Source: Methylopila jiangsuensis (GTDB taxonomy: Bacteria > Pseudomonadota > Alphaproteobacteria > Rhizobiales > Methylopilaceae). From it: a stretch of DNA of 64,000 bases. The notes below the pieces were generated by a model, which was not told where the DNA came from, made no database searches, and was given only the letters and a program-made list of their open reading frames with translations. The DNA is taken from the NCBI RefSeq assembly GCF_027922305.1, contig NZ_BSFK01000016.1:492565-556564 (forward strand). Direction: 5' to 3'. The position numbers and the translations under genes were made by a program. Positions 1 through 7,348 of this stretch are shown here, piece after piece. Numbering within the stretch: the stretch's first letter is position 1; every line of letters begins with the position of its first letter.

Positions 1-222
1 ATGGGGCGCCAGCTCCTCGATCGCCTCGTTGGGCTCCACCAGCACGCCGAGGGGGGCGTTGCGGGCGGCGAGCGCCTCGCGCTCGGCGAGGAAGCGGGCG
101 AGCGGCAGCAGCGCCGGGCCTTCGGAGACCGCCTCGCCTTCGCCCGCGAGCGCCCATTCGTCCGCCTGGAAGCGGCCGTCGCGCCAGATGGGCAGGTCGG
201 CGGCGGTCTGTTCGGTGGTCAT
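1..222 (-). CDS. DUF934 domain protein (partial, runs off left edge)
   Basis: Translating the minus strand from the ATG at 222 gives MTTEQTAADLPIWRDGRF and then 56 more codons to the window edge without a stop, so only the N-terminus is present. The opening and its place right after cysH match the DUF934 family, which accompanies sulfite reductase genes in alpha- and betaproteobacteria. Its biochemical role is unknown; electron delivery to sulfite reductase has been suggested from context. It is the last visible gene of the sulfur operon, 104 nt after cysH. Family assignment rests on N-terminus plus synteny, because the conserved core lies outside the window. Confidence 0.75.
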   Translation of the reverse strand, partial: MTTEQTAADLPIWRDGRFQADEWALAGEGEAVSEGPALLPLARFLAEREALAARNAPLGVLVEPNEAIEELAPH

Positions 223-326
223 GCGAAGCCTCAGTCGGCCCGGACGGCGCGGAGGCGCCGGTTCGGGAAGGTCATGCTGTCAGGAAAGGGCCGTTTCGAC
301 CGGCGTCAAGCCCGAAGGGCCGCGGC

Positions 327-1100
327 TCAGATGCCGCTGCCGTGGCTTTCCGTGGTCATCAGGCCCGGCAGGTGGATGCCGCATTCGGTCTTCTCGCGGC
401 CGCGCCAGCGCCCGGCGCGGGGGTCCTCGCCCGGCTTCACCCGGCTGGTGCAGGGCGCGCAGCCCACCGACAGATAGCCGAACTTCACCAGCGGATGCTC
501 GGGCAGGCCGTGCTCGATCCGGTAGGCCTCGATGTCCTTGGCGGTCCAGTCGGCGAGCGGGTTGACCTTGATGCGCGGGCCGTCCGCCTCGAAGGCGGGC
601 AGGGCGGCGCGCACCGCGTTCTGGAACCGCTTGCGGCCGGAGACCCAGGCCGGGAAGTCCCTCAGCGCGTCGGCCAGCGGCTCCACCTTGCGGATGCGGC
701 AGCAGAGATCGGGGTCGGACTGCCACAGGAAGTTCTCGGGATCGAGCCGCTTCAGCCGCTCGGGCCTCGGCCTGTGGCTGCGCACGTCGGTCAGCCCCAG
801 CCGCGCCACGAGGTCGTCGCGATAGGCGAGCGTCTCCTCGAACAGCTGCTCGGTGTCGATGAAGATCACCGGCGTCGAGGGATCCACCTGCGCCACGAGG
901 TGCAGCAGCACCGAGGAGTCCGCGCCGAAGCTCGACACCATGGCGATCCGGTTGCGGAACAGATGCCGCACCGAGGCGTCGATCAGCTCCAGCGCGGTCT
1001 GGCCGCGGTGGCGGCGGTCGAGATGGTCGGCGAGCGAGGTGGCGCGCTCGGCGGCGCGGGCCTGGGCGACCGGCGCGAGCGGGAGTTTAGGCTGCTCCAT
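327..1100 (-). CDS. cysH: Adenylyl-/phosphoadenylyl-sulfate reductase CysH
   Basis: A 257-residue cytoplasmic enzyme that reduces activated sulfate (APS or PAPS) to sulfite with thioredoxin or glutathione as donor. The nucleotide-binding loop SSFGADSS lies near residues 56-63. A Cys pair at 133-134 (DLCCRIRK) and CAPC at 214-217 are the [4Fe-4S] ligands that mark APS reductases rather than the iron-sulfur-free E. coli type. The catalytic Cys is C240 in KTECGIH. The start at 1100 overlaps the end of the sulfite reductase gene by 14 nt, indicating translational coupling; the longer frame upstream is a shadow. APS preference is inferred from the cysteine pattern. Confidence 0.94.
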   Translation of the reverse strand: MEQPKLPLAPVAQARAAERATSLADHLDRRHRGQTALELIDASVRHLFRNRIAMVSSFGADSSVLLHLVAQVDPSTPVIFIDTEQLFEETLAYRDDLVARLGLTDVRSHRPRPERLKRLDPENFLWQSDPDLCCRIRKVEPLADALRDFPAWVSGRKRFQNAVRAALPAFEADGPRIKVNPLADWTAKDIEAYRIEHGLPEHPLVKFGYLSVGCAPCTSRVKPGEDPRAGRWRGREKTECGIHLPGLMTTESHGSGI

Positions 1101-2748
1101 AGAGCGCCTCCTTGAAGGGTTGCTGCCCGAGGCGGCGCACGGCGGCGAGGAAGGTCTCGTCCGGGCTTTCGCGCAGGCGCAGGTAGGTGTCGACCACGGT
1201 CTCCACCGCGTCGACCACCTCTTCGGTCTTGAAGCCGGGGCCGACCAGCGCTCCGACCGAGGCGGTCTCGTCGCCGGAGCCGCCGAGGGTGATCTGGTAG
1301 ACCTCCTCGCCGCGCTTATCCACGCCGAGCAGGCCGATGTGGCCCACATGGTGGTGGCCGCAGGCGTTGATGCAGCCGGAGATCTTGATCTTCAGCTCGC
1401 CGATCTCCTTCTGCCGCTCCGGCGAGCCGAAGCGGGTGGAGAGATCCTGCGCCAGCGGGATCGAGCGGGCGTTGGCGAGGGCGCAGTAGTCGAGGCCGGG
1501 GCAGGCGATGATGTCGGTCACGAGCCCGGCGTTGCCGGTGGCGAGCCCTTGCGCCTTCAGCGAGGCGTAGAGCGCCGGCAGGTCGTCCAGAGCCACATGC
1601 GGCAGCACCAGGTTCTGTTCGTGGCTGACGCGGATCTCGGACTGGGAGTAGCGCTCGGCGAGATCGGCCACGACCTCCATCTGCCGGTCGGTGGCGTCGC
1701 CCGGAATGCCGCCGATCGGCTTCAGCGACACGGTGACCACGCCGTAGCCCGCCGCCTTGTGGGGGGTGACGTTGTTCTCCACGAAGGTCGCGAACTCGCG
1801 GCTGTCGGCCTTGGCCGCCTCCAGCGCGCCGGAGCGGGCCGGCTTCTCGGGAAGGTCCGGCGGCGCGAAATAGGCGGCGATGCGCTGGATCTCGCTTTCG
1901 GGCAGGCGCAGCAGGTCGGTCTTGCGCACCTCCTCGTATTCGGCCTCGATCTGGCGGGTGATCTCCGCCGCACCGGTCTCGTGGACGAGGATCTTGATGC
2001 GCGCCTTGTACTTGTTGTCGCGACGCCCGTGCAGGTTGTAGACCCGCATCACCGCCTCGATGTAGGTGAGCAGCTCCTCCTCGGGCAGGTAGTCGCGCAC
2101 CTTGTGGGCGATCATGGGGGTGCGGCCCTGGCCGCCGCCCACATAGACCGCAAAGCCCGTCGCGCCGTCCGGCCCGCGCTTCAGCTCCAGCCCGATGTCG
2201 TGCAGCTGGATCGCCGCCCGGTCGCTCGGCGCGCCGGTGACCGCGATCTTGAACTTGCGCGGCAGGTACGAGAACTCCGGGTGGATCGACGACCACTGCC
2301 GCAGGATTTCGGCGTAGGGGCGCGGATCGGCGATCTCGTCCGCCGCGGCGCCGGCGAAGTGGTCGGTGGTGACGTTGCGGATGCAGTTGCCGCTGGTCTG
2401 CAGCGCGTGCATCTCCACCGAGGCCAGTTCGTCGAGGATCGCCGGGATGTCCTTCAGCGCCGGCCAGTTGAACTGGATGTTCTGGCGGGTGGTGAAGTGG
2501 CCGTAGCCCTTGTCGTAGACCCGGCCGATGTGGGCGAGCTTGCGCAGCTGGCGCGCCGACAGGGTGCCGTAGGGAATGGCGATCCTGAGCATGTAGGCGT
2601 GAAGCTGCAGATAGACGCCGTTCATCAGCCGCAGCGGCTTGAACTGGTCCTCGGTCAGCTCGCCCGACAGGCGGCGCTCCACCTGGTCGCGGAACTGGGC
2701 GGTGCGGGCGGCGACGAAGCCGTGGTCGAACTCGTCATAGCGGTACAT
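1087..2748 (-). CDS. cysI: Nitrite/sulfite reductase hemoprotein (CysI type)
   Basis: A 553-residue siroheme and [4Fe-4S] protein that reduces sulfite to sulfide by six electrons in cysteine synthesis. It has the two-fold repeated ferredoxin-like halves of the family. Conserved features include TTRQNIQFNW and GNCIRNVTTDHFAG in the N-terminal half, and the cluster/siroheme cysteines in CPGLDYCALA and SGCINACGHHH in the C-terminal third. It lies between DUF2849 and cysH, next to the siroheme synthase gene that supplies its cofactor. No flavoprotein subunit (CysJ) is present in the window, so electrons probably come from ferredoxin or another donor, as in other rhizobial operons of this design. 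Confidence 0.93.
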   Translation of the reverse strand: MYRYDEFDHGFVAARTAQFRDQVERRLSGELTEDQFKPLRLMNGVYLQLHAYMLRIAIPYGTLSARQLRKLAHIGRVYDKGYGHFTTRQNIQFNWPALKDIPAILDELASVEMHALQTSGNCIRNVTTDHFAGAAADEIADPRPYAEILRQWSSIHPEFSYLPRKFKIAVTGAPSDRAAIQLHDIGLELKRGPDGATGFAVYVGGGQGRTPMIAHKVRDYLPEEELLTYIEAVMRVYNLHGRRDNKYKARIKILVHETGAAEITRQIEAEYEEVRKTDLLRLPESEIQRIAAYFAPPDLPEKPARSGALEAAKADSREFATFVENNVTPHKAAGYGVVTVSLKPIGGIPGDATDRQMEVVADLAERYSQSEIRVSHEQNLVLPHVALDDLPALYASLKAQGLATGNAGLVTDIIACPGLDYCALANARSIPLAQDLSTRFGSPERQKEIGELKIKISGCINACGHHHVGHIGLLGVDKRGEEVYQITLGGSGDETASVGALVGPGFKTEEVVDAVETVVDTYLRLRESPDETFLAAVRRLGQQPFKEALYGAA

Positions 2749-2761
2749 TGAGACGAACTCC

Positions 2762-3097
2762 TCAGGCGCCGAGCGGACGGGCGAGGTCCGGACGCACCGT
2801 GGGGCCTGCGGCGCGGATCTCCTCGCGCAGGCGCAAGGGGCGCAGGCCGGAGGGGCCGCGCTCCACGTCGATCGGATAGGATTCCACCACCACCCGCGCC
2901 GCCTCGGCCGCCTTGCCGGCCTCCACCGCCGCGGCGAGCGTCTCGGGCGTGGCGAGCACGTCGGCCTCGTTGAGCTTCTCGGTCCATCCGCCGCCGGGGG
3001 CGAGATAGACCACGAGCCCGTCGTCGAGACGGTTGGCGGTGACGATCTGGGTGGCGGCCTTGGTCTTGGCCGCCGACTTCTGGATGGGCGCGGACAT
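2762..3097 (-). CDS. DUF2849 domain protein of the sulfur operon
   Basis: A 111-residue soluble protein without signal peptide or membrane segment. After a short Lys/Ala-rich N-terminus, the core begins TQIVTANRLDDGLVVYL and holds GGWTEKLNEADVL, matching DUF2849, which is found almost only between cysG and the sulfite reductase gene in alphaproteobacteria. Its function is not established; the strict genetic linkage implies a role in sulfite reductase assembly or electron transfer. It is 13 nt upstream of cysI and 18 nt downstream of cysG, so the genes are almost certainly cotranscribed. Confidence 0.85.
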   Translation of the reverse strand: MSAPIQKSAAKTKAATQIVTANRLDDGLVVYLAPGGGWTEKLNEADVLATPETLAAAVEAGKAAEAARVVVESYPIDVERGPSGLRPLRLREEIRAAGPTVRPDLARPLGA

Positions 3098-3115
3098 GGG
3101 TCTTGAAACGAGCCT

Positions 3116-4534
3116 TCAGGCGGCGGCGACGGCGGCGCCGGCCGCCTCAGCGAAAGGGATGGCGTCGGCGAGATCGGCCTCCGCGAGCGAAGGGCCGATC
3201 AGGATGAGGGCGGGGCCGTCCACGTCGTCGCGCTCGGCGAGGCCGGCGAGATCGCGCAGGCGGCCGGCGAAGACGCGCTCGTCCGCCCGCTCGGCGTTCT
3301 CCACCGCGATGGCGGGCGTGTCCGGCGAAAGCCCCGCCTCGAGCAGGCGGCCGGCCACGAGCCCCGCGACCGTGCGGCCCATATAGACGGCGACGGTGGC
3401 GCCGGACAGCGCCAGTCCGCCCCAGTCGGGCAGGGTGCGGCCGTCGAGATCGTGCCCCGTGGCGAAGACGAGGCTGGAGGCCACCCGCCGCAGGGTGAGG
3501 GGGACGCGCGCCGAGCTGGCCGCGGCCAGCGCCGCGGTGACGCCCGGCACCACCTCGTAGGCGACGCCGGCGGCCTTGAGCGCCGCCATCTCCTCGCCGG
3601 CGCGGCCGAAGATCATGGGGTCGCCGCTCTTGAGCCGCACCACGCGGCGACCGGCCCTGGCCTCGCGCACCAGCAGCGCCTCGATTTCGGACTGGGTGGC
3701 CTCGTGATGGCCCTTGCGCTTGCCGACGAAGATGCGCTCCGCGTCGCGGCGGCCCATGGCGATCACCTCGGACGGCACCAGCGCGTCGTGCACGATCACG
3801 TCCGCCTCCTGCAGCACCCGCTGGGCGCGCAACGTCAGCAGGTCCACGGAGCCGGGTCCGGCGCCCACCAGCCACACGAAGCCGGCGAGGTCCGGTTCGG
3901 CCGCGATCTCGCGCATGGCGAGAGACCGGGCGCCGGCGGCGTCGCCGGCGAGCGCGCGGGCGGCCACGGGGCCGTCGAACAGCCGGGCCCAGAAGCGGCG
4001 GCGGGCCTCGCCCGCCGGCACGAGCCGGGCGACGGTCTCGCGCAGAGACTCCGCCAGGCTCGCCAGCGCGCCGACCTCCGGCGCGAGCAGCGCCTCGATC
4101 CGGGCGCGCACATGACGGGCGAGCACGGGCGCCGCGCCCTCGGTGCCGATGGCGACCGCGAGCGGGGCGCGGTTGACGATGGCGGGGGTGGTGAAGTCGC
4201 AGAGCTCCGGCCGGTCCACCACGTTCACGGGGATGCGCGCGGCCCGGGCCGCGTCGGCGATCGCCCGATCCTGGGCCTCGTCCTCGGTCGCGGCGAACAC
4301 CAGCGTCGCGCCGGAAAGATGGGCGGGAGAGAAGGTTTCGCGCTTCAGCGTCGCCCCGGTCCGGGCGACGTCGGCCGCCAGCTCCTCTTCCGGATGCGCG
4401 GCCACCACGACGATGCGGGCGTCGGTTTCGGCCAGCAGGCGCGTCTTGGCGGCCGCGGCCGCGCCGGAGCCGACGACGAGCACGTCGCGCCCGGAGACGC
4501 GGAAGAAGGCGGGGAACGATGTGAGGCGCGGCAT
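3116..4534 (-). CDS. cysG: Siroheme synthase CysG (bi-/trifunctional)
   Basis: A 472-residue protein that makes siroheme for the sulfite reductase encoded downstream. The N-terminal part (about residues 1-205) is the precorrin-2 dehydrogenase/ferrochelatase module, beginning with a Rossmann loop VLVVGSGAAAAAK. The C-terminal part (from about residue 215) is the uroporphyrinogen-III C-methyltransferase with VWLVGAGPGSVDLLTLRA and the conserved VVRLKSGDPMIFGR. Length fits E. coli CysG (457 aa). It is the first gene of the minus-strand sulfur operon, preceded by an AT-rich promoter region. Confidence 0.95.
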   Translation of the reverse strand: MPRLTSFPAFFRVSGRDVLVVGSGAAAAAKTRLLAETDARIVVVAAHPEEELAADVARTGATLKRETFSPAHLSGATLVFAATEDEAQDRAIADAARAARIPVNVVDRPELCDFTTPAIVNRAPLAVAIGTEGAAPVLARHVRARIEALLAPEVGALASLAESLRETVARLVPAGEARRRFWARLFDGPVAARALAGDAAGARSLAMREIAAEPDLAGFVWLVGAGPGSVDLLTLRAQRVLQEADVIVHDALVPSEVIAMGRRDAERIFVGKRKGHHEATQSEIEALLVREARAGRRVVRLKSGDPMIFGRAGEEMAALKAAGVAYEVVPGVTAALAAASSARVPLTLRRVASSLVFATGHDLDGRTLPDWGGLALSGATVAVYMGRTVAGLVAGRLLEAGLSPDTPAIAVENAERADERVFAGRLRDLAGLAERDDVDGPALILIGPSLAEADLADAIPFAEAAGAAVAAA

Positions 4535-4566
4535 ATGGGATCCCTTGAGCGCGCCGGGACAATGAT

Positions 4567-4617
4567 ATTGTACAGAGGAAAATGCAAGAGTTACTATTTA
4601 TACATTATAAATTAGTA
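4567..4617 (-). promoter_or_regulatory. Putative promoter/operator of the sulfur operon
   Basis: Upstream of cysG the DNA turns AT-rich. An imperfect palindrome has arms at 4592-4602 and 4606-4617 (TACTATTTATA, then CAT, then TATAAATTAGTA), identical apart from one extra base. On the minus strand a -10-like TACAAT lies at 4567-4572; a 17-nt spacer puts the -35 position at 4590-4595, at the edge of the palindrome. This geometry suits a repressor or activator site. The regulator is not identifiable here; an Rrf2-type or LysR-type factor would be reasonable. Confidence 0.45.
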
Positions 4618-4936
4618 TTTTATGGCGTGAGAAGGCGAGGCGGCGGATTGTCAAGTTCGATTAATCCCTTAGTTTGGGGATGGCGGAGCGCGCCTTAGAT
4701 ATTCCTTACTTTGGTGGCGGGCGATTCTGTCTTCTTCACAGACTTGAGGGGGCGGCGGCGTTGCGCTTTGGCGGCGGCCGGCCGGGTCGTCGACCGTCCT
4801 CGGGGCTTGGGTGGCCTCAGGCTCCCCGCCGGTTCTTGTCGCCATGGCGAGATGGTCTAGTTGATCTGGATCCTGGACGTCACGCGGGGGCGGACGAGCC
4901 TTGCTGAAGCTAGCTCCTTGAAACAATCGGCTTGAG
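4618..4936. other. Intergenic region between divergent cysG and lacI-type gene
   Basis: About 320 bases follow the cysG promoter. One 77-codon frame crosses it but has no recognisable protein content and no ribosome site, so I do not call it. An 8-bp palindrome AGCTAGCT lies at 4908-4915, close to the regulator start, and could be an autoregulatory half-site. Otherwise nothing was recognised. Confidence 0.5.
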
Positions 4937-5983
4937 ATGGTTCGCGTGGATTCTTCGATCTCCAAACCCAGGCCCGCGCCGACCATGGCGGACGTGGCCA
5001 AGGTCGCCGGCGTTTCGGCGATGACGGTGTCCCGCGCCCTGCGCGAAGACGCGTCGGTGTCGAAAGCGACGCGGGCGCGGGTGCTTGAGGTGATCGACGA
5101 CCTCGGCTACGTGCCGGATCAGGCCGCCGGCGCCTTGTCCTCCGGGCGCTCCAAGCTCGTAGGCATGATCGCGCCGTCCTTCACCAGCGCGATGTATGGG
5201 GCCGTGGCCCGCGGGCTGGACGCCACCCTCACGAAGGCGGGGCTGCAGCTTTTCCTTGGCTTCGCCGACTTTCAGGAGGAGCGCGAGGAGCAGGCGCTTG
5301 AGGCGCTGCTGCGCCGCAGGCCCGAGGCGGTGGTGCTCAGCGGCGGACGTCACACGCCCAAAGCGATGCGGATGTTGGCCAACGCTTCTGTGCCGGTGGT
5401 CGAATTCTTCTGCGCGCCGGTGTCGCCGGCGCATCATGTGGTCGCGGTCGACCTGCGCGCGGCCGGACGCCTCGCCGTGGAGCGCCTCGCCGCCGGGGGG
5501 CGTCGCTCGCTCGTGGTGATCGGGGAAAGCGACGGCCTCGACATCGCGGCGCAGGAGCGGGCGATCGGCGCTCGGGAGGCGGCGGCCGAGAAGGGTTTTC
5601 GCGAGCCGACCGCGCTGTACGGAGCCGGCGCGGTCGCGCCGATCGATTTCGGCGCGCACATCGTGGGCGAGATGCTGGCGCGGCGGCCGGACGTCGACGG
5701 GGTGGTCTGCGGCAATGACGGCGTGGCGATCGGGGTGATCGCGGGTCTGCGCCGGCATGGCCGCCGGGTTCCCGACGATGTGGCGGTGATCGGTTTCGGC
5801 GATCATGAAGTCGGCCGTCACCTGGATCCGGCTCTGACCACCATTGGCTTCAACGCGCCTTCGCTCGGCGTCGAGGTCGGCAAGGTGCTGCTGTCGGCTT
5901 TCGAGGCCGTCCGCGCGGGCGACGAGATCAAGCCTTACAGGCTGTCGATCGGCGTGGAGCTTGTGGGGCGCGACAGCGCCTGA
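4937..5983 (+). CDS. LacI/GntR-type transcriptional regulator
   Basis: A 348-residue DNA-binding repressor of the LacI family. The helix-turn-helix starts near residue 17 (MADVAKVAGVSAMTVSRAL), followed by the hinge helix and a periplasmic-binding-protein-like sugar domain (VGMIAPSFTSAMYG, then VVCGNDGVAIGV and VIGFGDHEVGRHLDPALTT). The overall pattern resembles gluconate repressor GntR. No sugar-use genes are adjacent: the sulfur operon is upstream and an RND pump follows, so its regulon must be elsewhere or the gene is an orphan. The first ATG (4937) is used; an internal ATG at 4985 would still leave the DNA-binding domain intact. Confidence 0.9.
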   Translation: MVRVDSSISKPRPAPTMADVAKVAGVSAMTVSRALREDASVSKATRARVLEVIDDLGYVPDQAAGALSSGRSKLVGMIAPSFTSAMYGAVARGLDATLTKAGLQLFLGFADFQEEREEQALEALLRRRPEAVVLSGGRHTPKAMRMLANASVPVVEFFCAPVSPAHHVVAVDLRAAGRLAVERLAAGGRRSLVVIGESDGLDIAAQERAIGAREAAAEKGFREPTALYGAGAVAPIDFGAHIVGEMLARRPDVDGVVCGNDGVAIGVIAGLRRHGRRVPDDVAVIGFGDHEVGRHLDPALTTIGFNAPSLGVEVGKVLLSAFEAVRAGDEIKPYRLSIGVELVGRDSA

Positions 5984-6007
5984 CGGCGTGGCGCCGGCGC
6001 CACGCCG
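5984..6007 (+). terminator. GC-rich hairpin after the LacI-type gene
   Basis: A perfect 24-nt palindrome starting CGGCGTGGCGCC begins right after the regulator stop codon. There is no T-run, so it is either a weak terminator or an RNA-stabilising hairpin that separates the regulator from the efflux operon. Confidence 0.4.
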
Positions 6008-6130
6008 CCGGGGACATGGCGATCGGGACGGTTGCCGTATGCGGCGCCGCACCTTAAACAGGCGCGGGGACGTCCGACTTTTCAGGCGCATGCGCGACCG
6101 CGCGCATGCCGTTTTCGCGCAGGTGACCCC

Positions 6131-7336
6131 ATGCCCCGCATCGCTGCGCCCGTTCGCCGGGCCGTCGCCTCGAAGGCTTTCTTGGTCGTCGGGGTTCTCG
6201 CCGTCGCGGCGTCGCTTCAGGCGGCTCCGGCGCGCGCCCAGGGCGCGCCCGGTCCGCTGCCGGTCTCCGTCGCGCACCCGATCAAGCGCGCCGTGACCGA
6301 CACCGCCGAGTTCACCGGCCGGTTCGAGGCCTCCGAACTGGTGGAAGTGCGCGCCCAGGTCAGCGGCCAGCTGATGCAGGTGGCGTTCAAGGACGGCTCG
6401 CTCGTCAAGAAGGGCGACCTGCTGTTCAAGATCGACCCGCGCCCTTACGAGGCGGCGCTGACCCAGGCGGAATCGGCCGTGATCACGGCGAAGACCCGCG
6501 TCGACCTCACCAAGTCGGACGTGGACCGCGCCAAGGACCTGCTGCGCACCGGCAACATCACCGACCAGCTCGCCCAGCAGCGCAACCAGGCCTATGGCGA
6601 GGCGCAGGCGAGCCTGAAGTCCGCCGAGGCGCAGGTCCAGACCGCCAGACTCAATCTGGAATGGACCGACGTGCGCGCGCCGATCGACGGCCGCATCGGC
6701 CGCAAGCTGGTGACCGAGGGCAACCTCATCGCCGCCGGCGCGGGCTCGTCGGCCCTCACGACCATCGTCAACGTCCAGCCGATCTACTTTTACTTCGACA
6801 TCGACGAGCAGAGCTACCTCCGCTACCTGCGCAACGTCCGCGACGGCAAGATCCAGGAGGACAACGGCGGCGCCCAGGTCGAGATCGCGCTGCCGGACAC
6901 GTCCGAGTTCAACATCAAGGGCCGGATCGACTTCGCGGACAACCAGCTCGACCAGCAGACCGGCACGCTGCGCCTGCGCGCGTCGGTGCCGAACGAGAAC
7001 GGATTCCTCACCTCGGGCGTGTTCGGGCGCATCCGCATTCAGGCGAGCCCGGAATACGAGGCGGTGCTGCTGCCGGAGGAGGCGATCCTTTCCGACCAGA
7101 CCCGCAAGGTGGTCATGACGGTGGGCCCCGAGGACAAGGTGGTTCCGAAGGTGGTGGAGCTCGGCCAGCTGCACGGGCCGTTGCGCGTCATCCGCAGCGG
7201 CGTGACGGTGGAGGATCGGGTCATCGTCAACGGCCTGATGCGCGCCCGGCCGGGCGCGGCGGTGAAACCCGAGCCCGTCGACTTCACGAAGCCCAAGGAC
7301 CAGCAGCCGGGCGCCGCCGCCCAGCAGCCCAAGTAA
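6131..7336 (+). CDS. RND efflux periplasmic adaptor (HlyD/AcrA family)
   Basis: A 401-residue periplasmic membrane-fusion protein that links the inner-membrane RND pump to an outer-membrane channel. The start at 6131 has AGGTGA four bases upstream and gives a signal peptide with cleavage near residue 36 (PARA-QG); there is no lipobox cysteine. A barrel-sandwich segment (VEVRAQVSGQLMQVAFKDG), a coiled-coil hairpin (about residues 110-175), a second lipoyl half (VRAPIDGRIGRK) and beta-barrel (IYFYFDIDEQSYLRYL) follow in the usual AcrA/MexA order. The C-terminus ends in a Pro/Gln tail. The pump gene follows after 12 nt. No outer-membrane factor or TetR repressor is adjacent. Confidence 0.93.
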   Translation: MPRIAAPVRRAVASKAFLVVGVLAVAASLQAAPARAQGAPGPLPVSVAHPIKRAVTDTAEFTGRFEASELVEVRAQVSGQLMQVAFKDGSLVKKGDLLFKIDPRPYEAALTQAESAVITAKTRVDLTKSDVDRAKDLLRTGNITDQLAQQRNQAYGEAQASLKSAEAQVQTARLNLEWTDVRAPIDGRIGRKLVTEGNLIAAGAGSSALTTIVNVQPIYFYFDIDEQSYLRYLRNVRDGKIQEDNGGAQVEIALPDTSEFNIKGRIDFADNQLDQQTGTLRLRASVPNENGFLTSGVFGRIRIQASPEYEAVLLPEEAILSDQTRKVVMTVGPEDKVVPKVVELGQLHGPLRVIRSGVTVEDRVIVNGLMRARPGAAVKPEPVDFTKPKDQQPGAAAQQPK

Positions 7337-7348
7337 GAGGCCGCTGGC

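Noticed and set aside
853-2751. 632-codon plus-strand frame opposite the sulfite reductase gene
   Set aside because: Shadow of cysI and cysH; composition is Gly/Arg/Val/Asp-rich with no motif.
4674-4907. 77-codon frame between cysG and the LacI-type gene
   Set aside because: No ribosome site, no motif, and biased toward Gly/Arg/Pro as expected by chance in GC-rich DNA.
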